Assembly (NCBI GenBank): GCA_946482575.1
Contig: CAMLRZ010000008.1
Coordinates: forward strand, 1 to 47,558
Direction: 5' to 3'
Source: an uncultured Candidatus Saccharibacteria bacterium
Lineage (GTDB): Bacteria; Patescibacteria; Saccharimonadia; Saccharimonadales; UBA4665
DNA length: 47,558 bases
The translations under genes were made by a program, and so were the position numbers. The notes under the pieces are model-generated. The model searched no databases. It saw only the letters and a program-made list of their open reading frames with translations, and was not told where the DNA came from. Positions 7,957 to 16,433 of this stretch are shown here, in pieces; the first letter of the stretch is position 1; every line of letters starts with the position of its first letter.

Positions 7957-8748
7957 TTAGAGAAGTTTATGCGGATCGCGCCACTGGTACGCGCCGTGAA
8001 GTCCGTCGAGCTGGGCCATTTGCGCTTCGGTGAGCGTAAAATTCACATGAGCATTCTGTGCAATATGCTGGGGATTGCTTGAGCGGACCAGGGGAGTCAC
8101 ACCGTGCTGCATGGACCAACGGATCAAAACCTGGTGTACCGTGGTGCTATGGGCAGCTGCAATATCGTGCACCGTGTGATCCGCATCGGCCTGACCATTG
8201 GCAAATGTACTATGGCCCATTACGGCAATGTCATTTTCTTGGCAATAGTTCAGAATATCTCGCTGCTGCGCAAAAACATAAGGGTGAAATTCGATTTGAT
8301 TTACCGCAGGCTGCACCGGGGCACCACGAAGTTCTTCTAGGTGATGTACGCCATAGTTTGACACGCCAACTGCTCGAGCCAGGCCTGTTTGGTACAGCTG
8401 AGTCATAGCACGCCAGGTCTCGCCTCGCTGCTCGGGATTAACGGGCCAATGTACCAGGTAGACATCTACGTATTCGAGCATCAGTCGGCCTAAAGAAGCC
8501 TGGCATTGATCCAAGACCGTTTGATATCCGTGTTCGTCTTCGTCATGAGCGCCTTTGGAGATTACGAGAACGTCATCCCGTTCGATCATTGAGGCAGCTA
8601 GTGTACGCCCCACCATTTCTTCGTTGTTGTATCGGGCCGCAGTGTCGATTAGCCCATATCCGCTGTGCAACGCCACAGTGACGGCATCAAAAGCCGCCTG
8701 GTTTGTGAGCGTGCCCGTACCAAAGCCAATCGGTGGCATCTTGGTCAT
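7957..8748 (-). CDS. Aldo/keto reductase
   Basis: 263-aa NADPH-dependent oxidoreductase of the AKR superfamily, a soluble TIM barrel that reduces aldehydes and ketones. The catalytic tetrad is complete: D35 (LIDTAARY), Y40, K65 (VISKGA) and H100 (LVHWP). The C-terminal cofactor-binding part (VGVSNYG, then the RSSNPQHI region) is present. Length is typical for bacterial AKR5-type enzymes such as 2,5-diketo-gluconate or methylglyoxal reductases, but the natural substrate cannot be told. The start codon lies three bases after the stop of the preceding minus-strand gene, so the two form an operon. Confidence 0.92.
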   Translation of the reverse strand: MTKMPPIGFGTGTLTNQAAFDAVTVALHSGYGLIDTAARYNNEEMVGRTLAASMIERDDVLVISKGAHDEDEHGYQTVLDQCQASLGRLMLEYVDVYLVHWPVNPEQRGETWRAMTQLYQTGLARAVGVSNYGVHHLEELRGAPVQPAVNQIEFHPYVFAQQRDILNYCQENDIAVMGHSTFANGQADADHTVHDIAAAHSTTVHQVLIRWSMQHGVTPLVRSSNPQHIAQNAHVNFTLTEAQMAQLDGLHGAYQWRDPHKLL

Positions 8749-8751
8749 AGA

Positions 8752-9411
8752 CTAAAAAAGATGCTTAAAACGTTCGCTAACAGATGCGTTTTGGTGGCCG
8801 CTGCACGAGGCTGGGTCTTGGGTTTCGTTGGCTTTTTTGGCCCCGTTCTGAATGCCGCTGAATTCGGTTTTGAGGGTGCTCTTGGACACATCGCCAAAGC
8901 TTACCAATAGTTTATCTTGATCACCAATCACCATGTTACTTACAGGAGTCAGGCCAGTGTAGTCTTGCCCGTTCAGTATAATATGGAGCTTTTCTGAATC
9001 CTGTGCTACATACAGCTGGTCGCGGGTTTTGATGAAGTCATCGCCCAAGTACCAACCAATATTCTCAAAAAATTGGCCCCAGGTGACGGCGTCATCGTGT
9101 ACGTGAACAACATCATTGACGTTGCCATGCAGGTGAGCTCGCTCGGGTGGCGTTATGTTCTCGTAGGCGGTGCAGGCTGCCACATCTTCGTAGTAGGTAG
9201 GGTCTTTAAACTGCTCGCGCTGGCCGTTAATATACACCGCCACATTGGCATGGTAATGTGTATGGTGAGGGCTGTAGGTAACAAACCGAATGGCCAGAAT
9301 TACTACGATGCCCACCAATAGGCCGATGCCAAACCACGCAACTTTAGAAATGCGTGCAAACCACGACTTAGTGGGCGCGTCCAATGGTTGCAAGGGTGAA
9401 TCTTTGCTCAT
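8752..9411 (-). CDS. Membrane-anchored His-rich protein of unknown function
   Basis: 219-aa protein with a short cytoplasmic head, one membrane span (about residues 24-46) and an extracytoplasmic domain rich in histidine: SPHHTHYHANVAVY, RAHLHGNVNDVVHVHDD. The histidine clusters could bind metal. I have seen no recognisable enzymatic motif. The start at 9411 (MSKDSPLQ) is preferred over an upstream ATG because the longer N terminus runs through the AT-rich promoter of the divergent cassette. TATACC lies four bases before the ATG. It is followed without gap by the aldo/keto reductase gene. Confidence 0.6.
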   Translation of the reverse strand: MSKDSPLQPLDAPTKSWFARISKVAWFGIGLLVGIVVILAIRFVTYSPHHTHYHANVAVYINGQREQFKDPTYYEDVAACTAYENITPPERAHLHGNVNDVVHVHDDAVTWGQFFENIGWYLGDDFIKTRDQLYVAQDSEKLHIILNGQDYTGLTPVSNMVIGDQDKLLVSFGDVSKSTLKTEFSGIQNGAKKANETQDPASCSGHQNASVSERFKHLF

Positions 9412-9449
9412 AATTGGTATAGTAGCGTGTTGGACTGGCCAGCGCAAAT

Positions 9450-9478
9450 ATGACAAGAAACTTTTAAAATTATATAAT
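9450..9478 (+). promoter_or_regulatory. Promoter of cassette A
   Basis: ATGACA (9450-9455), 17 bases, TATAAT (9473-9478). The leader then runs to AGAGGAA and the ATG at 9514. Confidence 0.75.
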
Positions 9479-9513
9479 ATGCCGGTCAACTATTGGCACA
9501 AGAGAGGAACCAC

Positions 9514-10374
9514 ATGGAGCCTCGGTACCCGGTTGTCTTCACGGCAAGCAACGACGACCTGAACTTGCTGGGTGTCATTCACCCTGGTGAGGTGCTCACC
9601 TTGCGCGCACTTCAGGCTGACCTGGAGCGACTGCGATCGCTGTTGCCGCAGGTACGGCTGAGTGCGCGTGAGTCGCAGGGCATAGCGTTCGCGCTGCCGA
9701 TCCTGGGCTTTGGAACAGACACAGAAGAGGAGGTCTTCCGGCAGTTCAACTTTGACTTCGCCACTGGCGATGCCCACGAAGAGCGCCCTGCTGTCCTGTA
9801 CCTTACGAGTCGGGAGCGTTCGCGCCGATTCCTGAGCGGACAGGATGCCTGCAGGCTGATACTGGAGCCCGACCAGCCGATAATGGCTGGCACGCTGAAG
9901 TCCTTCATCGAAGACTTGGGGATCTCGTTCCCGAGCTTCGAGCCCGAAGGGCCCTACCTGGCAATCCACGATGGCAGCAGTCAGATGTTCAGTGACTTGC
10001 GCCGCCGCAACCGTGTTCAGCCGCGCTACCAGCCCTGCGAGCTTCGGCTGATGTGCGAAATGCTGAACGGAAACATCTGCGCTGTCAGAATCGAGGTCGT
10101 CGCAGAAGGCGACTTCCAGCTGTGTGCTGGCCACGCGGTTGCTGGGATTCAGCGAGTATCCAAGCGCAACGGCGTGGCCTATGGCTGGGTCGAGCCCGCG
10201 TCGGCCACGGACCTCCTGTGGGACTACCTGGGCAAGGGCAAGTTGTGGACTATCGCTATCGCCTTCGCCAAGGCGCTGGGATTCCACCCGGAAAATCTGG
10301 AGGAGCTGGAACTCGTCATCGACGACCAGCGAACCTGGACCTACCAGCCGAGTGCAATCAGCGACCGCGCCTAG
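9514..10374 (+). CDS. Uncharacterised GC-rich cassette protein A (286 aa)
   Basis: 286-aa soluble protein of unknown function. The start at 9514 has a Shine-Dalgarno (GAGGA) and lies about 30 bases after the likely transcription start; an upstream in-frame TTG has none. The sequence is mixed alpha/beta, with an acidic stretch around TDTEEEVF and a C-terminal ELELVIDDQRTW. There is no membrane segment, signal peptide or repeat, and I recognise no family. Codons end mostly in G or C, unlike the neighbours, which also produces long spurious ORFs on the other strand. It stands alone with its own promoter and a long 3' hairpin, like four other genes in the window. Confidence 0.75.
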   Translation: MEPRYPVVFTASNDDLNLLGVIHPGEVLTLRALQADLERLRSLLPQVRLSARESQGIAFALPILGFGTDTEEEVFRQFNFDFATGDAHEERPAVLYLTSRERSRRFLSGQDACRLILEPDQPIMAGTLKSFIEDLGISFPSFEPEGPYLAIHDGSSQMFSDLRRRNRVQPRYQPCELRLMCEMLNGNICAVRIEVVAEGDFQLCAGHAVAGIQRVSKRNGVAYGWVEPASATDLLWDYLGKGKLWTIAIAFAKALGFHPENLEELELVIDDQRTWTYQPSAISDRA

Positions 10375-10403
10375 GTAGTACTTCTCTGTACTAGTTGACG
10401 GCC

Positions 10404-10443
10404 GGGTGCGGTATGTTGTGGTAATCCCACACGCATCGCACCC
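10404..10443 (+). terminator. Long imperfect 3' hairpin of cassette A
   Basis: GGGTGCG (10404-10410) pairs with CGCACCC (10437-10443). The stem continues inward with G-U and U-G pairs, one A-C mismatch, one bulged T and a GTGG/CCAC top around a TAATC loop. A T-run (10458-10470) follows only after about 15 bases. It may end both cassette A and the converging marR transcript. Confidence 0.6.
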
Positions 10444-10457
10444 GCCTCAGCACAGCA

Positions 10458-10913
10458 TTATTTTTTATTTGTCGGACACGTAATCGTATTTGCATTGAGC
10501 AAACGGATAAGAAGTTCCCTGAAACAAGTTTGTTCTTTTGCGTCCAGAATGTTGTCTACGGAAGCTTGGCTTTCATGGGTGAGCTCTTGCATAATTTGAG
10601 CGCGCAGTTTTTTGCCCTTAGGGGTAAGGCGAGCCATTTTGATACGGCGATCAGTAGGGCTTTCGGTGCGCTCCACTAATTCCATGGCCACCAGGCGGTC
10701 TATAATGCCCGTTACATTTGAGGCATCGCAGTGCATCAACATGGCAATCCAGCTCATAGGGTGGGGCTCGTCGTCGCTTAAAAAGCCCAGCACGTGCAGT
10801 TGCATAGCGGTGAGACCATGTTTACTGGCGGCTTCAATGAGCTGCGGTTTAAGGCGTAACACCAACTCAAACATCAGCCAGAACGTGTTGATACCTGCGT
10901 ATTTATCTTGCAT
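10458..10913 (-). CDS. MarR-family transcriptional regulator
   Basis: 151-aa winged-helix repressor. The recognition region is WIAMLMHCDASNVTGIID, followed by the wing SPTDRRIKMARLT, where DRR is the diagnostic MarR wing motif. Flanking helices would form the dimer interface and ligand pocket. It is divergent from a DHA2 drug-efflux gene whose promoter overlaps its own, so it probably represses the pump and itself until a toxic ligand binds. The start at 10913 is chosen because the -10 TATAAT (10926-10921) ends seven bases upstream; longer versions would run into the divergent gene. The mRNA would be leaderless. Confidence 0.9.
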   Translation of the reverse strand: MQDKYAGINTFWLMFELVLRLKPQLIEAASKHGLTAMQLHVLGFLSDDEPHPMSWIAMLMHCDASNVTGIIDRLVAMELVERTESPTDRRIKMARLTPKGKKLRAQIMQELTHESQASVDNILDAKEQTCFRELLIRLLNANTITCPTNKK

Positions 10914-10920
10914 AACTGCT

Positions 10921-10975
10921 ATTATACGCCAGAATAAAATACTTGACAACATCAAATATTTAGATTTACAATTGT
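10921..10975. promoter_or_regulatory. Overlapping divergent promoters and likely MarR operator
   Basis: Minus strand: TTGTCA (10949-10944), 17 bases, TATAAT (10926-10921) for marR. Plus strand: TTGACA (10943-10948), 18 bases, TACAAT (10967-10972) for the efflux gene. ACAATTGT (10968-10975) is a perfect palindrome over the plus -10, and GACAACA/TGTTGTC form a wider inverted repeat. A regulator bound here would control both genes. Confidence 0.7.
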
Positions 10976-11006
10976 TGTCGTAACTAAAATAACGAAAGGA
11001 CATATT

Positions 11007-12455
11007 GTGAAGCAACCTTTTAAATGGGGATTGCTTGGACTGTTGGCGCTTGCTCAGTTCATGGTGGTGCTAGACACCTCTATTGTGAACGTGGCATTGC
11101 CAGCAATTCAAAAGGCCTTGAACTTTACCGCAAGTGACCTGCAATGGGTGATTACCGCCTACACGCTCGCATTCGGTGGCTTCTTGCTGCTGGGTGGACG
11201 TGCTGCCGACTTGTACGGCCGTCGTCGTATGTTTATTGCCGGTGTTGTTGGCTTTACGGCCATGTCATTGGTTGTTGGTTTGTCGCCAAACAGCACCATG
11301 ATGATCATAGCCCGAGCCTTGCAAGGTTTGTTCGCTGCTCTGATGTCACCGGCTGCCTTGTCGATTGTGCTAACTTCCTTTAAGGAAGGCGCCGACCGCA
11401 ACAAAGCCTTGGGCATCTGGGGTGCGGTAGCTGCCGGTGGTGCAGCTGCGGGTGTACTATTCGGTGGCTTACTCACCGAGTACACAAGCTGGGAATGGAA
11501 CTTCTATGTGAACCTTCCAATCGGTTTGTTCATCGCCTTTATGGCAACACGCGTCGTGCCTAAACACGCCCGCGAAGAAAAAGACAACGCCTTGGACTTG
11601 CCAGGTGCCGTATTGGTAACCGGTGGTTTAATGACGTTGGTATACGTGCTTACCAAGGGCTCTGAATGGGGTTGGACAAGCGGCTTAACGCTTGGTCTAT
11701 TCGCCGCAGTAGTAGCTGCTTTGGGCGCATTTGTATGGAACGAGTCTAAGGCTAAGCATCCGTTGATGCCACTCTCGATCTTTAAAGTGCGTAACGTAAC
11801 TGGTGCAAACATGATTATCATGCCGCTGACTGCTGCTATGATGTCGATGTTCTTCTTTGTATCGCTGTATATCCAGACGGTCATGAACTACTCGCCAGTG
11901 CGTACCGGCATAAGCTTCCTGCCCGTAACCTTTATTATCGGTGTGGTGGCAACGATTATGTCGAGCCAAGTAGCCAAAATTGGTTACAAGCGCATTCTGA
12001 TGGTTGCTCCATTGTTTGTAGCCGCCGGATTGTTCCTGCTGGGACATATTCCCGTTGATGGCACCTACTGGGCCAATGTCTTCCCAGGCCTGGCGCTGGT
12101 CGCCGTGGGTATGGGTGGTACCTTTGTAACGGCTACCATTGCTGCGACATCGGGTGTTCCTGGCGACGAGGCTGGTCTGGCATCTGGTTTGTTCAACACC
12201 TCGCAGCAGATTGGTGGCGCAATTGGCTTGGCAGTTTTGTCGGGCGTTGCAACATCGCACACTGCGAACGAGCTCAGCAAGCTGGGCCACACGCCATCAA
12301 TGCTTGATGTAGCAACTGCAACAGTTAGTGGTTGGCACATTGCCTTCTACGTTGGACTAGGATTCGCCGTCTTGGCGACCCTGGTAGCAGCTATTGTAGT
12401 CAAGCAACAGAAGCACCACTCAGCTGCGCACGCGCCTGCTGCAGCAGTGCACTAA
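11007..12455 (+). CDS. DHA2-type MFS multidrug efflux transporter
   Basis: 482-aa proton-driven exporter of the drug:H+ antiporter-2 family (EmrB/QacA type) with about 14 transmembrane helices. Diagnostic motifs are LDTSIVNVALPAI in helix 1 (motif D1 of DHA2), GGRAADLYGRRRMF (motif A) between helices 2 and 3, and the proline/glycine-rich motif C in helix 5. The start is GTG at 11007 with GAAAGGA as Shine-Dalgarno. Regulation by the divergent MarR protein is strongly suggested by shared promoters. Its histidine-rich C-terminal tail (KQQKHHSAAH) is not conserved in the family as far as I know. It ends in a canonical terminator. Confidence 0.93.
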   Translation: MKQPFKWGLLGLLALAQFMVVLDTSIVNVALPAIQKALNFTASDLQWVITAYTLAFGGFLLLGGRAADLYGRRRMFIAGVVGFTAMSLVVGLSPNSTMMIIARALQGLFAALMSPAALSIVLTSFKEGADRNKALGIWGAVAAGGAAAGVLFGGLLTEYTSWEWNFYVNLPIGLFIAFMATRVVPKHAREEKDNALDLPGAVLVTGGLMTLVYVLTKGSEWGWTSGLTLGLFAAVVAALGAFVWNESKAKHPLMPLSIFKVRNVTGANMIIMPLTAAMMSMFFFVSLYIQTVMNYSPVRTGISFLPVTFIIGVVATIMSSQVAKIGYKRILMVAPLFVAAGLFLLGHIPVDGTYWANVFPGLALVAVGMGGTFVTATIAATSGVPGDEAGLASGLFNTSQQIGGAIGLAVLSGVATSHTANELSKLGHTPSMLDVATATVSGWHIAFYVGLGFAVLATLVAAIVVKQQKHHSAAHAPAAAVH

Positions 12456-12472
12456 GCCGTGTCAGCTTCATT

Positions 12473-12504
12473 AAAACGAGTCCATCTACTGGGCTCGTTT
12501 TTTT
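12473..12504 (+). terminator. Intrinsic terminator of the efflux gene
   Basis: AAACGAGTCC and GGGCTCGTTT pair around ATCTACT with one T-G pair, followed by a T-run. Confidence 0.92.
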
Positions 12505-12584
12505 CATTGCAAACAAATGCCAAGAGGTATATGATGTGAACCGTTAAATGAAAGGCGCCTCGGCCGTGGGGCGTATATTTTTTG

Positions 12585-13409
12585 ATGCCACATCTAGAAG
12601 TTCTGACGCCACATGCCCTAAAGATTATCCCTGATTCTACCTACGGTGAGCCGCTCGATTTATCATCGCATGCCGACCAACTGGGTCAACTGCGTGCTGA
12701 CGAGCCCTCAGTCAAAAAGCTTGGTTCGGTTATGTTAGGGCGATCCAAAGTGCCGGTGGGCGAGATTACGTATGGCGAAGCCGTAGGCGTGCCACCCACC
12801 GATACGGATGCATATTACGTGACCAGCAAGCTGTCGATTTCCGCCGTTTTGCGCACACCTGGGCTCGAACAATTAGCGCCGCGATTGCTGTATCCGTTTG
12901 CGCCAATATACGACCCACAAACCGGTCGCTGCTTAGGCGCCAAAGGATTGGCACTGCCAAAGCTGGAGGCGGGGTTGCATGCGCGCAAGGCACCTATACT
13001 GCCAAAGACTCCACTAAACGCCGAAACAATGATTAACACTTGTCCATTTCCTTTTAAGTTGTACGACTTGATCACACCAGATACGGTTACGGCTGACGAT
13101 TTTGTGGCGCAGGAATGGCAGGCGGCCGAGCAGCCCATGCGGGTTATGTATGGGGAAACAAAATATGTGCCGGTGCTTTCCGAGCGGTTAGGTGTGCCGG
13201 TGTTCCAGCCGGAAGTAATTGGTGTTGAAAATGACGCCGTGGGCGAGCAGTGGCAATTGTGTCACCTGGACGTGCCGACTGCCATGGGAAACGCGGCGAT
13301 GCATCTGGTGGGTGGTGATTTGGTTCGTTCGGCTGAAACTAGTCAAATGTGCGGTTATCGTGCGCTAACCCGCATTGCGCCACACCATTTTGACGAGCCA
13401 ACCTTTTAG
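12585..13409 (+). CDS. Uncharacterised protein (274 aa)
   Basis: 274-aa soluble protein starting MPHLEVLTPH. It has no signal peptide and no membrane segment, and is rich in proline and short hydrophobic strands, so a mostly beta fold is likely. A short MINTCPFPFKLYDLI stretch and CLGAKGLALPKLEAG are the most distinctive parts. I do not recognise the family. TATATT (12574-12579) lies five bases before the ATG, hence a probable leaderless mRNA. Codon use matches the host-like genes rather than the GC-rich cassettes. The last codons of the gene contain the -35 box of the following cassette promoter. Confidence 0.75.
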   Translation: MPHLEVLTPHALKIIPDSTYGEPLDLSSHADQLGQLRADEPSVKKLGSVMLGRSKVPVGEITYGEAVGVPPTDTDAYYVTSKLSISAVLRTPGLEQLAPRLLYPFAPIYDPQTGRCLGAKGLALPKLEAGLHARKAPILPKTPLNAETMINTCPFPFKLYDLITPDTVTADDFVAQEWQAAEQPMRVMYGETKYVPVLSERLGVPVFQPEVIGVENDAVGEQWQLCHLDVPTAMGNAAMHLVGGDLVRSAETSQMCGYRALTRIAPHHFDEPTF

Positions 13410-13418
13410 TCCTATAAT
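13390..13418 (+). promoter_or_regulatory. Promoter of cassette B
   Basis: TTGACG (13390-13395), exactly 17 bases, TATAAT (13413-13418). The -35 hexamer lies inside the 3' end of the preceding coding region. Confidence 0.8.
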
Positions 13419-13460
13419 GGGCTGGCTTGTCCCCACCTGTTTCTCCGAAGGAGGAGATCG

Positions 13461-14000
13461 TTGTCGATTCTGGAGCAGAATCCTGACGCGACGGTGAGCG
13501 AGGCTCTGGAAGGTATTCCCGAGACATTGCTCAGTCGGCGAGAGAACTTGCGCATGCGTGCGATCATGGGCGCCGTGCCGGTCGAGGTCCTGACCGACTA
13601 CACCGCAGAAGGCCTGGCGGCTGTCCTGGCAAGTGCCCCGGATGGCAGGCTGGCCGATCCCACGGTACGGTGTGAATTCACCCTGCCCATGTCGCCCAAG
13701 CGCATCCCGGCCATCGCCGCGTTCTTCCTGGATTACCTGCAGAATGGCCTACCGCCCATCGAGGAGCCCGCACCCGCACCCACCGTGACCGAACCGACAT
13801 ATTCCAGGAGCGCCAAAGAACAACCGCGCCCGCCGCGCCGGGGTGTTGAGGTGACGCTGGCCGAGCTGCGCGCCGACTCGCACCTCCGCGAAGGCGGTTC
13901 ACTGCCTGCTCGCGACAGCGGATCTCGGAAGCCCAGGCCGGCTCCCCGCGGACGTCCAGTGGGTACTCCCCGTGACCTTGTGCGCCGCCGCACGGAGTAA
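13461..14000 (+). CDS. Uncharacterised GC-rich cassette protein B (179 aa)
   Basis: 179-aa protein of unknown function. It starts at TTG (13461), chosen because a perfect AAGGAGGAG lies four bases upstream and no ATG fits. Residues 1-95 look like a small helical domain; residues 95-179 are a disordered, basic Pro/Arg/Ser-rich tail (PRPPRRGVE, RKPRPAPRGRP) that could bind nucleic acid or a polyanion. No membrane segment. G/C-ending codons contrast with both neighbours. It has its own consensus promoter, a 5' leader and a long 3' hairpin, making it one of five such isolated units. No homologue is recognised. Confidence 0.75.
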   Translation: MSILEQNPDATVSEALEGIPETLLSRRENLRMRAIMGAVPVEVLTDYTAEGLAAVLASAPDGRLADPTVRCEFTLPMSPKRIPAIAAFFLDYLQNGLPPIEEPAPAPTVTEPTYSRSAKEQPRPPRRGVEVTLAELRADSHLREGGSLPARDSGSRKPRPAPRGRPVGTPRDLVRRRTE

Positions 14001-14017
14001 CACAGAAGGGTGAGCAC

Positions 14018-14088
14018 GGATGAGGCTTGGAGTGGCACCAGTGTGTGCTTTTATTTCCTCCAAGTCTCATCCTCCCGTCTTTGTTTTA
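14018..14088 (+). terminator. Long 3' hairpin/terminator of cassette B
   Basis: GGATGAGGCTTGGA (14018-14031) pairs with TCCAAGTCTCATCC (14059-14072): 14 continuous pairs on the coding strand, with one G-U wobble. GCAC/GTGC inside the loop can form a second small stem. Broken T-runs follow (TCTTTGTTTTA). Confidence 0.8.
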
Positions 14089-14158
14089 CCTAATAATGAG
14101 CTTGCTTCTTGAGGTAGCTGCTCGTACAATAAAGTGCATATGTATGGAGGGGTTAACT

Positions 14159-16345
14159 GTGGCTAAAATTGCTCGATGGTGTTTCCGACACAGATTTATT
14201 GTTATTGGTTTATGGATTGCTGCGTTGGTGGGCATTACTGCTCTCAGCCAAGGAATTGGCAGTAAGTACTCCGAGGATTTTACACTTCCTAGCACCGACT
14301 CCAGCAAAGCGCTCGACCTGCTGAAGGGTATTTCTAAAGATGGCTCGGCCGGTGAAACCGACACTGTTGTCTGGCAGGTCAAGAGCGGTACTGTTCGTGA
14401 CGCTGCAGTGCAGTCTCGGGTGAGCGACATGCTCAACAAAGTGGAGGCAATGCCTGCCATTGAATCAGTCGCCAGTCCGTATGCACCGCAAGGCTCGTAT
14501 CAGATAAGCAAAGATGGCAAGACGGCGTATGCGTCGGTAACCTTCAAAGAAGACGCTCAGCATATTAAGGCTGACGATGTGAGTAAACTGATCTCTACTG
14601 CGCAATCAGCTCGTGCAGATGGGTTGCAGGTTGAGCTGGGCGGTAACTCTATCAAGCAAGCGCAACAGGCGGAGCCCTCTTCTAGTGAAGCAATTGGTGT
14701 GATTGCCGCCGCGATTATTTTGTTTATTGCGTTTGGTTCGTTATTGTCCATGACCGTGCCGCTTATTACTGCGCTGGTAGCGCTGGGCGCCGGCATCGGT
14801 GGCATTGAACTTTTGTCGCACGCCATGAGTATTTCTAGTATTGCCCCAACTTTGGGAGCCTTGATTGGCCTTGGCGTAGGCATTGACTACGCACTATTCA
14901 TTATTACTCGATACAACTCTGGACTTATGGGCGGTATGAAGCCCGAAGAAGCGGCGGTGAAGGCGCTCAATACGGCTGGTAGAGCAGTGATCTTTGCTGG
15001 TGGCACCGTGTGTGTAGCGCTGCTTGGTCTGCTCACCGTACGTATTAGCTTTTTGGGCGGCATGGGTGTTGCTGCCGCAGTTGTGGTGCTGGTGTCAGTG
15101 CTGGCCTCAATGACCTTACTGCCAGCATTGTTTGGTGTATTCAAGATGCGCATTTTGTCTCGCCGTAATCGCCGCAAACTGCGCCAGGACGGCCCTGTTA
15201 ACGAAGAAACGGTGCGAGGTTTTTGGGCCCGTAACGCTGCTTTTGTAGAAAAACGAGCTGTGCCGGTAGCTATTGCAGCCACCCTAGCCATTGCGGTACT
15301 GATTGTTCCGTTCTTTTCGCTGCGACTGGGGTCTTCGGACTCTGGAAACGATGCCAAAACCAGCACTACCCGCAAAGCCTACGACATGCTCGCTGACGGG
15401 TTCGGTCCTGGGTTTAACGGGCCGCTGCAACTGGTTGCCGAGGTAAAGACGCCACAGCAAAAAGAAGCCTTTACCAAGCTGGCCGCATCACTGCATCACA
15501 CACCTGGCGTTGCACAGTCAGTAGCCATGCCGCTACAGCCTGGCTCGCAGGTGGCTATCATTCAGGCTATTCCTACGACATCCCCGGAATCCAAAGAGAC
15601 CAGCGATCTGATCAACAACTTGCGTGATAAAGTGGTGCCTGCTGCCGTAGGTAACACCGGCCTGAAAGTATATGTGGGCGGTGCCACCGCAATCTTTGAT
15701 GATTTTGCTACGGTAATTGCCGATAAGCTACCTATCTTTTTGGCGGTGATTATCGGTTTCGGATTCCTTATTTTGATGATTGCGTTCCGCAGCCTGCTCG
15801 TACCGCTCACAGCAGCGGTTATGAACCTGTTGGCTGCCGGCGCTGCATTTGGTGTAGTGGTTGCGGTATTCCAGTGGGGATGGGGGTCTGCCTTGCCAAG
15901 CATTGGTGGTGCTGGGCCGATTGAGTCATTCTTGCCGGTTATTATGCTGTCTATTCTGTTCGGTTTATCTATGGACTACCAAGTGTTCTTGGTGAGTCGT
16001 ATGCACGAGGCATGGGTGCATGGCAAAGACAATCACTACGCCGTGCGATTGGGCCAGCGTGAAACGGGCCGTGTGATTACCGCTGCTGCTACGATTATGA
16101 TCTGTGTATTCCTGTCATTCGTAATGGGTGGTGAGCGCGTCATTGCCGAGTTCGGCATTGGCTTAGCTGCCTCGGTATTGATCGATGCCTTTATTCTGCG
16201 AAACTTCTTGGTTCCTGCGTTGATGCACATTTTTGGCCGCGCCAACTGGTGGTTACCAAAATGGCTCGACCGTATCTTGCCTCACTTGGCGGTAGAACCA
16301 ATGGAAGAGGCCGTGCCCACTCGCGCTCCAAAATCAGCCAAATAA
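14159..16345 (+). CDS. MMPL/RND-superfamily transporter
   Basis: 728-aa membrane protein of the MMPL (RND) family, exporters of lipids or hydrophobic drugs driven by the proton gradient. Two halves each have an N-terminal helix, an extracellular domain (about 35-175 and 400-520) and a bundle of five helices; IGLGVGIDYALFI and LSMDYQVFLVSRM are the paired GxxxDY motifs of helices 4 and 10 that carry protons. The start is GTG at 14159 with GGAGGGG six bases upstream; a longer frame to 14027 would overlap the cassette B hairpin. TTGCTT-17-TACAAT (14102-14130) is a plausible promoter. Substrate unknown. Confidence 0.92.
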   Translation: MAKIARWCFRHRFIVIGLWIAALVGITALSQGIGSKYSEDFTLPSTDSSKALDLLKGISKDGSAGETDTVVWQVKSGTVRDAAVQSRVSDMLNKVEAMPAIESVASPYAPQGSYQISKDGKTAYASVTFKEDAQHIKADDVSKLISTAQSARADGLQVELGGNSIKQAQQAEPSSSEAIGVIAAAIILFIAFGSLLSMTVPLITALVALGAGIGGIELLSHAMSISSIAPTLGALIGLGVGIDYALFIITRYNSGLMGGMKPEEAAVKALNTAGRAVIFAGGTVCVALLGLLTVRISFLGGMGVAAAVVVLVSVLASMTLLPALFGVFKMRILSRRNRRKLRQDGPVNEETVRGFWARNAAFVEKRAVPVAIAATLAIAVLIVPFFSLRLGSSDSGNDAKTSTTRKAYDMLADGFGPGFNGPLQLVAEVKTPQQKEAFTKLAASLHHTPGVAQSVAMPLQPGSQVAIIQAIPTTSPESKETSDLINNLRDKVVPAAVGNTGLKVYVGGATAIFDDFATVIADKLPIFLAVIIGFGFLILMIAFRSLLVPLTAAVMNLLAAGAAFGVVVAVFQWGWGSALPSIGGAGPIESFLPVIMLSILFGLSMDYQVFLVSRMHEAWVHGKDNHYAVRLGQRETGRVITAAATIMICVFLSFVMGGERVIAEFGIGLAASVLIDAFILRNFLVPALMHIFGRANWWLPKWLDRILPHLAVEPMEEAVPTRAPKSAK

Positions 16346-16378
16346 TCTCTTTAAGAACACTTTAAGCTGCTGGCGATA

Positions 16379-16407
16379 GGATAGGTTTAACCATCATGTA
16401 CCTATCC
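16379..16407. promoter_or_regulatory. Inverted repeat, possible operator
   Basis: GGATAGGT (16379-16386) and ACCTATCC (16400-16407) form a perfect 8-base inverted repeat with a 13-base spacer. It lies between the MMPL gene and the DUF5666 gene; no T-run follows, so an operator or an mRNA stem is more likely than a terminator. Confidence 0.4.
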
Positions 16408-16433
16408 TTACCAGATGGTCTAAAGGAGATTAT

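Noticed and set aside
9490..10287. 265-aa ORF on the minus strand opposite cassette A
   Set aside because: A shadow of GC-rich third positions; no Shine-Dalgarno, promoter or domain, and the plus frame has all of these apart from a domain.
14027..14158. N-terminal extension of the MMPL ORF
   Set aside because: It overlaps the cassette B hairpin and has no ribosome-binding site; the GTG at 14159 does.
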